Part shown: positions 33,461-45,118 of the stretch, in pieces | Layout: each line of letters starts with the position of its first letter | How positions within the stretch are numbered: the first letter of the stretch is position 1 | NCBI GenBank assembly: GCA_021029095.1 | Contig: JAJOHG010000002.1 | Location: forward strand, 2,203,647-2,267,646 | Reading direction: 5' to 3' | Length of the DNA stretch: 64,000 nucleotides | From: Phellopilus nigrolimitatus | Lineage: Eukaryota > Basidiomycota > Agaricomycetes > Hymenochaetales > Hymenochaetaceae | The notes under the pieces: generated by a model | Seen by the model: the letters and a program-made list of their open reading frames with translations, nothing else | Database searches by the model: none | What the model was told of the DNA's origin: nothing | Made by a program: the position numbers and the translations under genes

Positions 33461-34582
33461 TCAGAAGCCCGGACGTCGCCGCTCCGGGCCCAGAAGCAGT
33501 GAAATCCCGAGCAGGACGAACGCGAGACGCGCAGCCCATCTGCACGATCCAGCGCCGCTCGCAGACCTTCCCGCAGCTTCCAACCATTCTCGTCTGCGCA
33601 GCGCGAGGTCCCAAAGGATCGCGGTCCACATCGCGGGAAAGACAATGAGGATATCGAACTGCACGAAATGTAGCACACCCGACACGGCAGTCGTTTCTTG
33701 AGGAGACGGGATGCGGAATCCTGTCTCCGGGATGAAGAATGTATAAAGATAGCGCGTGAGTCCAATGAGTTTATCGAGGAGCACCCAACGGGTTGGTACG
33801 GATGCGGATGCAGCATAGAGTCCAGGGATAATCACAAGATTGATCTGTGCTATGCACGATCCGATGAACGCAGACAAATATGTGAGTTGCAGTGTAATAT
33901 ATCCGGAAGACATCCTGTCAGAGACGGTGAATTGTTTACGAATGAACAGGTAGCCGCGTTGCGCGAGGGTCATTAGGATTGGAAATGCAACCCAAACCGG
34001 GGTACTCGAGAGCGCCGGCTGCCCTGGGATGAGCATGGCAAGAGCCGGGAGCGTGTGCCCGATCCACCAGCCTGCAAGGACGCTTTCAGCCTTGATCCTC
34101 TCCATACCTGCACCCTCGTCGCGCGTCCTGGCGTGCATGAAGGCGAGGAGCCATAAAGGCAGGATCCAGCCTCCGCTGAGACGCTGGTAAAGGATGCCCC
34201 AGATCATCGGATAAGAAAGTAGCCTTGCGGCAAGGTTGCGCTTTCCACGCGACCCGTTCACGTCGACGCGCTGTGCCTCAACTAAAGGCAGTTGGATAGC
34301 CGCACCGAATGACCACACGAAGTTTGTGACTGTCGGATACGCGGATGACGACGTGTTCCCGAACGCAGAGACGAAGAACGAGATGAGCGGAGTGAGAATA
34401 TTGTCGAGTAGCGGTATCATGTTATTCGTGGGAGACATAGGGACCTTCGACGCTTCGTGCACCTCCAGAAAGCGTTCGGGGGCGTGTGAGAGCGTCATCT
34501 GTATAACGATGAAGTAGAAGCCACATAGGGAGAAAAAAACGAAGATGGGCACAGTGTATCTTCGCTGAGGCATTGAAGGCAT
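33461..34582 (-). CDS. polytopic membrane protein of unknown function
   Basis: Single-exon, uninterrupted 373-aa frame. About eight hydrophobic segments are visible, starting right after the N-terminus (TVPIFVFFSLCGFYFIVIQM), then the region 45-100, WILPLWLLAFMHA, the GWWIGHTLPALAMLIP segment, ITLQLTYLSAFIGSCIAQIN, FDILIVFPAMWTAILWDLAL and LAFVLLGISLLLG. The tail is short and Arg-rich (GPERRRPGF). I do not recognise the family; its size and topology resemble fungal integral membrane cyclase or small transporter-like proteins, but no diagnostic motif is seen. Being intronless among intron-rich neighbours is unusual. Real gene likely because of the long hydrophobic pattern. Confidence 0.75.
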   Translation of the reverse strand: MPSMPQRRYTVPIFVFFSLCGFYFIVIQMTLSHAPERFLEVHEASKVPMSPTNNMIPLLDNILTPLISFFVSAFGNTSSSAYPTVTNFVWSFGAAIQLPLVEAQRVDVNGSRGKRNLAARLLSYPMIWGILYQRLSGGWILPLWLLAFMHARTRDEGAGMERIKAESVLAGWWIGHTLPALAMLIPGQPALSSTPVWVAFPILMTLAQRGYLFIRKQFTVSDRMSSGYITLQLTYLSAFIGSCIAQINLVIIPGLYAASASVPTRWVLLDKLIGLTRYLYTFFIPETGFRIPSPQETTAVSGVLHFVQFDILIVFPAMWTAILWDLALRRREWLEAAGRSASGAGSCRWAARLAFVLLGISLLLGPERRRPGF

Positions 34583-34749
34583 AACGGCAGGTCAAGTCCC
34601 GTGGTTTAGAAACTAGATGAAGCTGGGGTAGCAAGGCAAAAATCAGGGATTTTATACCAGTGGGAACTGCAGATCGGAACAGGCGAGACGCTTGATATGG
34701 CAGTCGGCTGCAGTGTATGACCGATGCATGTAGACTTGTTCCTGATCTG
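34583..34749. other. upstream region of the membrane protein gene
   Basis: No gene seen. Confidence 0.3.
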
Positions 34750-35263
34750 GAGTAACCAGTTGATGTGATGTCAGATCTACGCGCGACGATCACCACTAAA
34801 TCCATGTGAGCTTTTGATGGAGCCTATTAGGATAATGGAGTTATTAGCATCTGAGATCTGAGAAGGGAAGCATTAGTAGGGCAAGAGACGAAGAGTTGAT
34901 ACAAGAGAGGGAAATTCCGGAGGAAGGTTGGTGACATTTTGTTAAGAACTCCAGCAAAATCAGTTATATGTTTCAAGTCGTGGACGGCATTCTATCTAGA
35001 ATCTTTGAGTAACCAGTTGATGTGATGTCAGATCTACGCGCGACGATCACCACTAAATCCATGTGAGCTTTTGATGGAGCCTATTAGGATAATGGAGTTA
35101 TTAGCATCTGAGATCTGAGAAGGGAAGCATTAGTAGGGCAAGAGACGAAGAGTTGATACAAGAGAGGGAAATTCCGGAGGAAGGTTGGTGACATTTTGTT
35201 AAGAACTCCAGCAAAATCAGTTATATGTTTCAAGTCGTGGACGGCATTCTATCTAGAATCTTT
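34750..35263. repeat. perfect 257-bp tandem duplication
   Basis: The segment 34750-35006 (beginning GAGTAACCAGTTGATGTGAT) is repeated without visible change at 35007-35263. Two head-to-tail copies, no shared ORF. Identity implies a very recent duplication or an assembly artefact. Confidence 0.93.
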
Positions 35264-37655
35264 TGGAAATTAAGCAATACATATGCAGTGCCACATGCAA
35301 CGTGATAACAACTTCAGTGCTCATCGCGAAAGTTCCGATGATAATATGCATCCGCGACGATCGGCAGAGCCTCAATCAGTTAAGATCACTAATCAGTAAA
35401 CTGCACGGACTTGGAAGTCCTCATGATTCCAGGAAGACAAATACAATATCAGGTTAGCCGGTGCGGGTGGCGCCGCGCTCTTCTCCATCCTCCCCGGGGA
35501 TTGAGGAGAAAAATAGCTACTCTTGTAAGAAGACAGAATGAGAGAAGTGTTTAAGCATACCATCATCTTCGGCGTCATCAATTCCCTGATGCGTTTTGAA
35601 GCTTCGCCAAAGTAAAAAGAGGTCGGTGCATTGCGGAACGCGTGGAAGTGATGAAGCGCAATTCCGTGCACGCGCACCCGTGTGCATGCAGTGTTGATTT
35701 TTTCCGGAATCTGATGGTAAATGTTTAACGACAGCGCCGAGAGCATAAGTTGACAGTATAAAATGCTGTGGATTCGGTTCTTGGGATCCTATAATCAGAC
35801 ACGATAGTCTTAGTTTCAAGAAACAATTACGCAGGTTTTGCGCGGACTCGCGAAAGAAAACAGAAAGAAGTGCATTGTGAACGGCTTTTAGGGACAGTAA
35901 GTTTCAAGATGCTCATGTCCATGACAACGCCACAGGAAAGAGCGCTCGTGTCTGCGGGCGCATAGGCGCATTAGCAGCAATGCTTCCAGGTGAAAACGTA
36001 AAAATAATATGTTCACGAACCTGGAAAGCGCTCTATGCGCACAGGAAGCAGGTGGACCCGCCCGTAACAAGCAGCTGCACATTCCTAACCTTCTGCAACC
36101 GCGAGTGCACTCCCGCAAGAACTGCGCGCGATCAAGCTCGTAAAAAACTACTCCTTATGTCCAAGTTCAGATCACCGAAAGCCTGTTGCTTTGCGCCTTT
36201 GTGCGCTCGGTGAAGAAAAGAATGCTGATTTTGTCCATAAGAATGTTGATGACGCACGTTCTTCTCGTTCACATTATTCTCAGTTGGTCCTGAAACTAAC
36301 CAGAAGGTAGCACGAAGTCCTGAAGTAGGTTTAGAATGGCCTCGCAAGATCCTCTCATATCAGATTCGGGGCTTACCGGTGGAAGCAAAGATACAAGTGT
36401 GCTAATGAGGTGCCAGCAAAGACGTAGCTAGTTAGAATATTCCAATGCGTCATAACAGTGCACGAGAATTGAGAGTTCCATAAACAGTGTCAAGCAACAG
36501 ACAAAGACGACGGTAAGTAGCTGGGAAACTGTGGCCTCACTGCAGCTCGGAGATCAATCAATCAAGCGCTGTCCTCGGCAGTGCCTGATGCCGATTGACG
36601 CCGATGCTTGATCCTTCCCTAATCTCGTCGCTTCTCAACATCTGCATCCTCCGATGAAGATTCCGGCAACAATTTCCATTCTCTACGCTGGCGCCACGAC
36701 AAGTAGAATTCAGTGGAATCACCAGAAACTAATCTGTCATCCGATAATCTGTTTTTCTGAAAGTCCAAAAGTTAGCTAGCCGCCGGTTACCTACTTTCCC
36801 ACCTCCATAAACTAGCTAAAAAAAATCAGCCAACTCGTGCAGGCCGACCGGGGCCTGATAACCTCCGGTTCGGGCGCCCTATACTGCCAGCAACTTCACT
36901 ACTGGAGTTCGAACGACAAGAATACTTACGCAGAATATCGGACATTGCTTCTTGGCCCCTATCCGCAGGGTTCCACAGTTCAGATTTGACTCGGCGCTAC
37001 TTCCTCGTTCAGCGACTCAGCAAAAATTTCAAACCTCTCTGCATCGACCTTCTCACAGTGTTTTCTGGACTATTTCTGGGGAGGCTCGCACTCGTTTCTC
37101 TTTCGGTGGTATCTCGACGTCTTCATGTATATGCAGATATTGACTGTCCGTTAACGTGACCTCTGGCTAAGGCGGGCATGACGGAGTCGAATCTAATGGG
37201 AAAACAGTGAGCGGCAGAAGCCTGAAGACTCAATACATACCCGCGAAGTCATCCTGAGATCAAGTGACACCTTGCAAGATGGCATAGAAACTTCAATTAC
37301 TACACGCAAGCCTGCAGAGACTGTCTTCGGATTTGTCGTGACTGTCTGAAAAAAAAGTGAATTCTTAATAGGCTCAGATCTAACCATGATTTTTCACTGT
37401 GCTGGGTAGCTCGGTAGTGCTCTGGGTAGATCAACTGAGTTAACCAACTGGGTCAATTCGAAACACGACAGGGCGGTTGATATAGAGAATACTCTACGGT
37501 ATTCGATATTCTCGCCGTCGATGCAGAAGACGATTTACCTCATGCCAGAACGCGCTTCTCCAGCGGGTTTAAATGAAGCTGCGGTTTGTCTTTCACTCTC
37601 TAGTAATAGCCGTTTTTGTGCCCGATCATCTTTCGGGCGTTCCCACATGCTTCCG
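35264..37655. other. gene-poor stretch, no confident gene
   Basis: Many short frames on both strands, none with a domain I recognise. A minus-strand patch near 35560-35640 (TSFYFGEASKRIRELMTPKMM) looks protein-like but is isolated. Confidence 0.4.
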
Positions 37656-37661
37656 TATATA
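37656..37661 (+). promoter_or_regulatory. candidate TATA box of the second P450
   Basis: TATATA lies about 50 nt upstream of the ATG at 37708 in a locally GC-mixed context. It supports that ATG rather than the earlier in-frame one at 37573. Position-based inference only. Confidence 0.35.
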
Positions 37662-37707
37662 CAGTGCTCTACGTTTTCGCATATCTCATGAGAAGCAACG
37701 AACTCCC

Positions 37708-40007
37708 ATGTCGCTTTCTATCCCTCAAGCAGCTGCACTTTCTCTGCTGTTCTACGTGCTCTGGCGCGTCTTACGCCCATTCTTCTTAAAATCGCCTCTA
37801 TCGAACATCCCAGGTCCACGCAGAGATTCATGGTGGATGGGTAAGTACGTCGAACTCGCTTATCTGCGACATGCTAATTCCGACCTGTCGCTACTTTCCT
37901 AGGCAACTTCCACCAGGTCTTCAACAGGAATGGCTGGGAGTTCCATCAAATGTTAGCTGACAGATATGGAAGCGTCGTCAGGTTGAGCATGCTTTTCGGG
38001 GTAACATGTCCTTTTTACTCTTTAGATAAGGAGAATATTTTGATATTAAGCCTTTGAAAAAAGGACGAGCAGCTGTACGTCGCGGATCCACTGGCGCTGC
38101 ACTACATAATTGTCAAAGACCAGTATACTTATGAACTTTCGGATATGTTCATCTGGTGAGTCGCAGTTACGGATTAATCTACTCATTTCGAGTGCTAAAA
38201 TATCAAAAGCACCAACGCACTTATTTTTGGGACGAGCCTTCTGTCCACCCTCGGTTTGTTTACGCCCTTTTTTTCCTACGAATTGACAGGCGATGCATTT
38301 AATGCATTGGCTCTTTTTGCTTTCAGGAGAACATCACCGGAAGCAACGAAAGATGCTTAATCCAGTCTTCTCATTGAAGCATATGCGCGATCTCATCCCT
38401 ATCTTCTATCCCATCGCACACGAGGTAATCGTTCTCTTTCCACAGTTTCTCTGCGCTCGCCATCTCTGATATAAGATTTCCACGCGTAAAGCTCCGGGAC
38501 ATCCTCGCGCGCCAGGTTCGCAGTGGCATGGAGGAGATAAACGTCGTGAAGTGGATGTCACGCGCAGCGCTCGAATACATCGGACAAGGCGGGCTTGGCT
38601 ATACGTTCGAAGCCCTCGACGATAGAACGACAAACACTTATAGCGAGGCGATCAAACTCTTAAGGTTCCCGTCATGGTATTCTGGGAGCCTTATCATCGC
38701 TGCTAACCAAGACGTCCATTGCAGCCCGACGAACTTCAAGCTCTTTCTGCACCGCCAATTCCTGCCATACGTCGCGAACATCGGCACTGCGTCTTTCCGG
38801 CGGAAAATCCTTGAATGGGTCCCATCCGAGAAGCTGCAGACGATGCGCAAGGTTGTTGATGTGATGGAGGAGACGTCGGAGGAGATCTACCGCAAGAAGA
38901 AGCTCGCGTTCGAAAAGGGCGATGAGGCTGTCGTCAACCAGGTCGGCAAGGGAAAGGATATCATGAGCATCCTCTGTGCGCGGCTTTCATCCCTGTTTCT
39001 CTCCTTCGTGTGTTTCTGATCCGCGTTTCCGAAAACAGTGAAGGCGAACCTCGAGGCTAACGAAGAGGACCGTCTTCCGGAATCCGAGATTCTGGGACAG
39101 ATGAAGTACGCCTGACATAGTACAATGTAGCGCTTTCTGACATCTTTCGAAGCACAGTTTATCTTCGCCGGGCACGACACGACAACAAGCGCCGTGAGTC
39201 GCATCCTGCACCAACTCGCGCTGCACCCGGACGTTCAGAACAAACTGCGTGCTGAGGTCCGCGCGGCGCGTGCAGCGCAGGGCGACCTGCCGTACGACGT
39301 GCTGATGGGGTTACCGTACCTCGATGCTATCTGCCGCGAGACGCTGCGCGTCTTTCCGCCCGTCCCGCAGGTCGTGCGCACGACGCGGCGCGACGTCGTG
39401 CTCCCGTTGCTGTATCCTCTCCCCGCGGCGGACGGCAGACCGGGGATTCGCGAGATCCCGCTGAAGAACAACACGGGCATCGTGGTCTCTATCATTGGTG
39501 CGAACCGCAGCAAGAGGATCTGGGGCGAGGATGCGGGCGAGTGGAAGCCAGAGCGCTGGCTGAAGCCACTTCCGGAAAGCGTGTCGAAGGCGCATCTGCC
39601 GGGTGTCTATTCGCCCATGTGAGTGTGCTCCGAACAGATTCTGGAAGACAGAGATTTATGCTAAAACACATGCTCAGGATGACTTTCTCCGGAGGAGGGA
39701 GAGCGTGCATGTAAGCCGAACGGTTCCGAGCCATGTGTTCTGATGCTTACTTTGTCTGTCGCTCGCAGCGGTTTCAAATTCGCGGAAATGGAGATGAGTG
39801 AGTTGATTTCCTTAGTTTTCGAAGCTTTCCGATCACCTAATGCCGTTTCACGTAGAAATGGTTTTGTCCGTCCTCCTCGAGACCTTCATCTTCTCGCCGA
39901 GTTCGAAGGACATATTCTGGGCGATGAGTTTCCTGCAATCGCCGGTCATCAAAGGGGCGACCAGCCTATCGCCGCAGCTCCCGCTGAAAGTGTCATTTGT
40001 TGAGTAG
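37708..40007 (+). CDS. cytochrome P450 monooxygenase
   Basis: Second, unrelated-looking P450. N-terminal anchor PQAAALSLLFYVLWRVLRPF is followed by the hinge SNIPGPRRDSWWMG. Then HQVFNRNGWEFHQ, VADPLALHYIIVKD, the helix C sequence GEHHRKQRKMLNPVFS, the I-helix FIFAGHDTTTSAVSR, ExxR in ICRETLRVFPPVPQVVR, the PERW motif (EWKPERW), and a haem loop FSGGGRACI joined across an intron to GFKFAEMEM, giving the canonical Cys ligand. Some ten or more short introns; the junction just before the I-helix is not fully resolved. The last exon ends KVSFVE and stop at 40005-40007. No clear disabling change. Convergent with the aldo/keto reductase. Substrate unknown. Confidence 0.87.
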
Positions 40008-40604
40008 CGTCGCGGCAACCTTCGTTTGGCTGTTGCGTTCCAATAGCCAGTTTATTTTCCTTTCCTCCTTGAAAGGGGGTCTGTATCGGGATATCCGTCG
40101 CTGTCCTCGATCCCTCGCCGCTCCATAGCTTGAATTTAATTGAGGATTTACTCAAGAGTTTCCTTATCTAAAAATCCGTCGCAAACATCGAGATGTGCTG
40201 CCCAATCGTATCCTTGCAAGATGCAGATGCAGCCGATGTGGACGAAAGACGGAGCGGACAAGACGAAAATCTGCAAATGGAACAAAAACTCATGATTTCA
40301 TTTTCGACTAGTCTCTATTTCTTACAAACAGCTGAAAAGGAAGGAACAGAAAACGAAGACGTTGAGTTCAACTTGTTTCTTCACAACTCTACAAGCCTGC
40401 AGCAGACTAGTACGCACAGCTGTTTTGCGCTGTGTTCCTCAAAGTGCATCTCCACCTTACGAATAACAGTCAATATAAATTACCTCTCAGGGGGACCTAG
40501 AATGACATACCTCTCGTCGTTTCTTACACATTTACAAATTAGAACCGGGCACACTACAGATGGCCTCTGACCACCTTCGGGACGTATCTAGAGATACACT
40601 CCAG
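40008..40604. other. convergent intergenic region P450 / aldo-keto reductase
   Basis: A plus-strand frame of 125 codons at 40193-40570 has no recognisable domain. Nothing else seen. Confidence 0.4.
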
Positions 40605-41856
40605 TTAGTCGCATTCGGACAGAGAAGACAACACGACGTACGGCTCTTCGAGGTACTTGACCTCCTCCTCCGAGAGCACCTTGCCGTTGACGATCGCCCC
40701 CTCTAGGCGCGCGGGCGAGCTGACACCGACAATGGGGCTCGAGACCTTCGTGTTGATCCACGCGAGCGCCACCTGGCTCATCGTCCAGCCGCGTTTCTGC
40801 GCGACATCCTCGACGCGCGCGATGATCGCGCGGTCCGCCTCGGAGTACTTGCGTTCCTGCGGCGTGCCCTTCGTCGCGTCGCGCCGCGCGGTGCTCTCGC
40901 TGACCGGATAAGCGAGGTCGCCTGCCTGCAGTGGACCCCATGGGATCAACCCGATCCCGTGGGCGTTGCAGTATGGGATCATCTCGCGTTCCTGGCGGTG
41001 CTGTTATCAGGATCCATGACAGACTAGAAGAAGCTTGGAAGGCTACGCACGTCCTCGCGGTACAACAGCGAGTACTCGCTCTGCATGCTGATGAACTGCG
41101 TCCAGCCGTTCAGCTCCGCAACATGATTGAGCTCCGCGAACTGCCACGCGCGCATCGAGCTCGCGCCGATGTAGCGCACCTTGCCGCTCTGCACGAGGTC
41201 GTGCAGCGCACGCATCGTCTCAGCGGGCGGCGTATGCGGGTCAAAACGGTGGATCTGGAGGAGGTCGATGTATGGCGTCTCGAGGCGCGCAAGCGACGCG
41301 TCGACGGCGTTAAAGATCGCCGCGCGCGAAAGTCCGGACTGATTTACGTAGTCGCGCGAGTCGCGTAGCTCCGGACGGCTGTGAGTCCGCACGCCCGGAT
41401 CGTCATGCACGATCGCGAAGCATTTCGTGAGGATCAGGAGCTTCGCGCGCGGGATGTTGTACTGGTAGAACGGACATCGTTAGTTTGAGAGAATATTTAT
41501 AATGCGCGTCCTGCGAAAGTTGTGTCTGTATGAGACCTGATCGAAGCACACACCTGCTTGATAAACTTCGCAATAATCCGCTCCGATTCGCCATTCGAGT
41601 AGACATTCGCCGTGTCGATTGTCGTGACCCCGCGGTCCCACGCCGCCTTCAGCAGCGGGAGGGCCTGCATTAGACGTTCATAAGTAAGCTCGACTCTCAT
41701 GGATGCTTGAGAGACGAAGAGACGCACCTTGTCCTCGTTGATGACCCATGGCTGCCACTTGTCGCTACCGAAGCTCATGGCGCCGACGATAGGGACGGAC
41801 ACACGCAGGCCGGACGTGCCCAGGCGGCGGTACTCGACGGGTGGCTGCTCCGACAT
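40605..41856 (-). CDS. aldo/keto reductase
   Basis: NADPH-dependent carbonyl reductase, cytosolic (beta/alpha)8 barrel. Four exons (41856-41728, 41664-41554, 41461-41051, 40991-40605) sum to 1038 nt, giving 345 aa. It starts [20 protein letters not shown]. The catalytic tetrad is visible: Asp and Tyr in [14 protein letters not shown], Lys in LLILTKCF, His in [16 protein letters not shown]-binding residues near the C-terminus ([17 protein letters not shown]) are present. Closest to the fungal group that includes norsolorinic-acid-reductase-like and voltage-gated-channel-beta-like AKRs. Frame intact. Confidence 0.94.
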
Positions 41857-41930
41857 TGCAGGTGGGAGGTGTGGGGATAGGAAAGGAGGGCGACGCGGAG
41901 AAGCTTGGGAGGGCAGCGATAGTGCGGACG

Positions 41931-41943
41931 TTCTTTATTTAAG
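41931..41943 (-). promoter_or_regulatory. candidate TATA element of the aldo/keto reductase
   Basis: On the minus strand CTTAAATAAAG lies about 80 nt upstream of the start codon in otherwise GC/CT-rich sequence. Inference from position and composition. Confidence 0.35.
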
Positions 41944-42684
41944 TTCGGCATTGGTGGTGGTACGACGTGGGTAAAAGCTCGGCGTATAGCTGGTAACATG
42001 ACCAGCAGTGGCTTGTGCGAGCATCTCGGATTCTAAGTATATTTCTGTCGGCTCGCTCTGAAGTATTCTGTCGGCCAGCTGGCCGTCCGCACCCGGATGC
42101 CGCCAATGCGGTCGATCGCGGGAGGCGGATTCTTCGTTCTGTCCTTTCTCTGCTGCCGCCGCTTCCTTTCGTAGAGCAGTGCGCGTCGTGCAGGAGGCTT
42201 TCCGCGGGCGTACGCAAGGTACGCGACGCTGCGCACAGGTCGCGGGAGACGTCCCTTGCGGACGATGCTGATGCTGGTAACGGTTGGAGACAGAGCATGA
42301 TCGCTGGGGGAGAATCGCGGCGAGTGCAAACTGCCGCATGTGTGTGCCACCGCCGAAACGCGCGACGATGAAGAGAGTGGCGAGCTGTACCCCATTACGT
42401 AACTGCTACACGCTGTTACTTTGCAAATCGGAAATCCGTATTCCCTACACACACTTGCTGGTGACTCGAATGTATCATTACTCGCTCTATCAAAATCTTG
42501 CAAGATTCGGTTGTTCGTCTTCGAGCGCGTTGTGCCGTGTCGATCAGCAACTCCACCTATTGACTCTGCGCGTCGTCGCCGTTCTCAACTGCAAGTTCAT
42601 TTTACTTTATTCGTGTGTATTATATACTAACTCGTGAATGTGTTCTATCTAGGCTATATATTCCGAATATCCGGGCTTCAAAAC
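41944..42684. other. intergenic with possible coding relic
   Basis: The minus strand at 42000-42310 has overlapping Arg-rich frames that could be a decayed coding stretch, but no motif is secure. Confidence 0.3.
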
Positions 42685-43960
42685 AACAGCATCGACACAA
42701 CGGGATCGTGACACTCGGCCGGAAAATCAACGACGACCTGGCGTTGGGCGCCTCGCCTGGCACGCCCAGAGCGATCGACAGGACGCCGCGCACACATGCG
42801 AATACCCGCAGCCTCGGCACATGTAATATGGCACGGGCACCACCAACACCACGGCCATGCAGGCGGGAGAGAGGAGCTCGCGCCCGCGCGCGGTCCTGGC
42901 GACGTTTCCGAAGGGCACACTACGCATCCGCGGACACCTGTCGCGATGCCCGTCGCCGCCGACAGTGTGAATGCGTGTCCTGTATGAGAAGCTCGCCCGC
43001 TCGCGGCACCACGGGCCTCAAACCCCAAGTTTCCTGTTCAAGCTTTGTGCGCTCCGTGCGCAATACACCGACACCACCTTCACCACCATTGCCATCACCG
43101 TGATGCGGAGGGACATGCTACTATACCTGCAACTCTTCGCGTATCTCAGCAAGTATCTGAACGTACACCAGGCGTTTGACAAGCGCGCCTGAGCTTCCAT
43201 CCGGAAATGGCTACGACACAGAGCGGCGCGTGGACTACGACCGGTGCATCGGCGAACGCCCACTCGACCGCAACGGCATCGGCGGATCTCAAGAAGGACA
43301 CCTTCTTCAAAAACGCTGACCGGGCGTAGGAAGGAGAAGGAGAAGTCCGCCGCGATCGTCTCTGGGCTAAATCCCCCATCGCCTACCTCTCCAGCCAGCA
43401 TGGCGTCGCCGCGGATGATGAACGCGTTCTCGCTCGTCGAGCGCTTCACTTTTCACCCGAGTCCAACGGAGTGTGGTCTACCGAGACCGCTAGTAATTCA
43501 GGACTGGGCGGGCGTCGTCATGTGCGATGTGTGTCAAAAGGACGAGAACTGCAGCGGGATAAGATAGTGTGCTAACAGTATGTCTTTTTTTACTTCATCT
43601 GTTGTCCTTCTATTTACAGACCACGACCTACTCTAGTGCTTTTTGGGAAGTGGGAATCGTTTCTGCGAGAGTTTGCCAAATGCCGGCGGTGCAGGAAGGC
43701 GAAGCGCTGCGGGAATGTATATCAGTCGCGCACCTGGAGCGAGGGCCATAGGTCCTGATGCAGTGCGCGCGAGGGCGATGACATATCGGAGGGCGTGCCG
43801 GGAGTCGGACAGGGCCAGAATGCTGAGGGCGACGGCGACGGTGCGCAAGATGCGATGGCTAGTATCGGTGTTTGGAAGCGGAAGTGGGTCTGGAGGGCGC
43901 ACGGTGTCGAAAGCAGCGGTGGGTGCTCCGTCAGCAGCGCCAGCCGCCGGCTTGCGCATT
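42685..43960 (+). pseudogene. MUB1: decayed MUB1/samB-like MYND-finger gene, copy A
   Basis: Segments in three frames follow the order of a basidiomycete samB/MUB1-like protein. From 43084 come MRRDMLLYLQLFAYLSKYLN and VHQAFDKRA. Then from 43207 MATTQSGAWTTTGASANAHS and DLKKDTFFKNADRA with a stop, then MMNAFSLVERFTFHPSPTE, and at about 43628-43756 a MYND finger: KWESFLREFAKCRRCRKAKR followed by CGNVYQSRTWSEGHRS and stop. The finger keeps CRRC but its first Cys pair is gone (LVLFG) and the second half reads RCGNVYQ rather than a YCxxxCQ pattern. Multiple stops and frame changes. MUB1 normally partners a ubiquitin ligase. Identification rests on motif order, so moderate confidence. Confidence 0.55.
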
Positions 43961-45118
43961 TGGCTTTCGGGTGACTTTGGGATGACCTGGAGGCGGAGCG
44001 GCAACAGCACCAGCAGCGCGAGACAGAGTTGCACATGACAGGGTGGAGCGTCGGCTAGGTTGGGATAGAAAGCGCCAGCGACTTTACTCGCAGCGATTGT
44101 TACAACGATTGCTACGAACGTGCTCGGGTTGTCATTGGGGAGTACGCCATTTCCATGACCCGAGCACATGCAGAAGTGTATTCATCGCCGCCTTTTGACT
44201 TTCTCAGGAGTTCTTCAAGATTCTGAAGGCAACTCTTTCTCGACTATCGGCTTTGATGCCTCGGGAAAGCAGACTGCCTCGCTATTCTTCACAAGCATGA
44301 GCCCTATACTACTCATTATTTTCCAAGTGTTCGTCCTCTGCTTTTTCTGTGTCGATATTCAAGAGCAATGGACTGGCCATAGCATGATTGATGGCAGCAT
44401 CATGCTAACGCTCAAGGGCATCATTTGGATATAAGCAGATGTGAAACTCGGGGCAGGACTGCAGACTCTGACCGTGACGGATATGGGTCGGCGCCAGGCC
44501 CTTCACACCTTCAGGAGAACGATTGACAGATTGTCAGGCCGTGTCATGCTCGTATCATGACTCGAATGCCCCTTAGCAAATGTCGCGTGCCGAATACTTG
44601 CGCCGGATAACAACTCAATATGGTTCGTCTACAGGTCGACAAAGGCTCATCACGACGAAGAGGATGAATGTTACGAGTATTGGAGAGCAGGAGGCTGAGA
44701 CTTGGTGTACTGGGTTTCGTTGGGCGTCAGGATTTGGATTCTCGGCTTCGTCGTGAGCAGGATGACTCTGCCTCTTGTCGCCCTTTATATCTCACCATGA
44801 CTTCCAATACGCAGGATGCTTGGGATTTAGGCTCATCGTGTATTGTATACCTGTTCAATACATACTCGTACGATCTCAAAGACGGTCTCACTCGGCTTCT
44901 CTGCCCACCAATTTACCCATGCATCTAGATCAAGAATATTTTGATTCTAAGAATACTTCATCCATCCGTAGATCGACAACTTGATGTTCGGAACAAGCTC
45001 AGACAAGATTGGCGATACATGCTTTGCTTAAAACAAATGATCGCGGACCACACAGGAAGAACAACCGTACTTCAGAAAACTCCCTGCCGTTTACCCACTA
45101 GCCCGCATGTGCATTCGC
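43961..45118. other. intergenic, no gene seen
   Basis: No family similarity on either strand. A plus-strand frame at 44168-44434 has one hydrophobic segment but no support. Confidence 0.4.
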
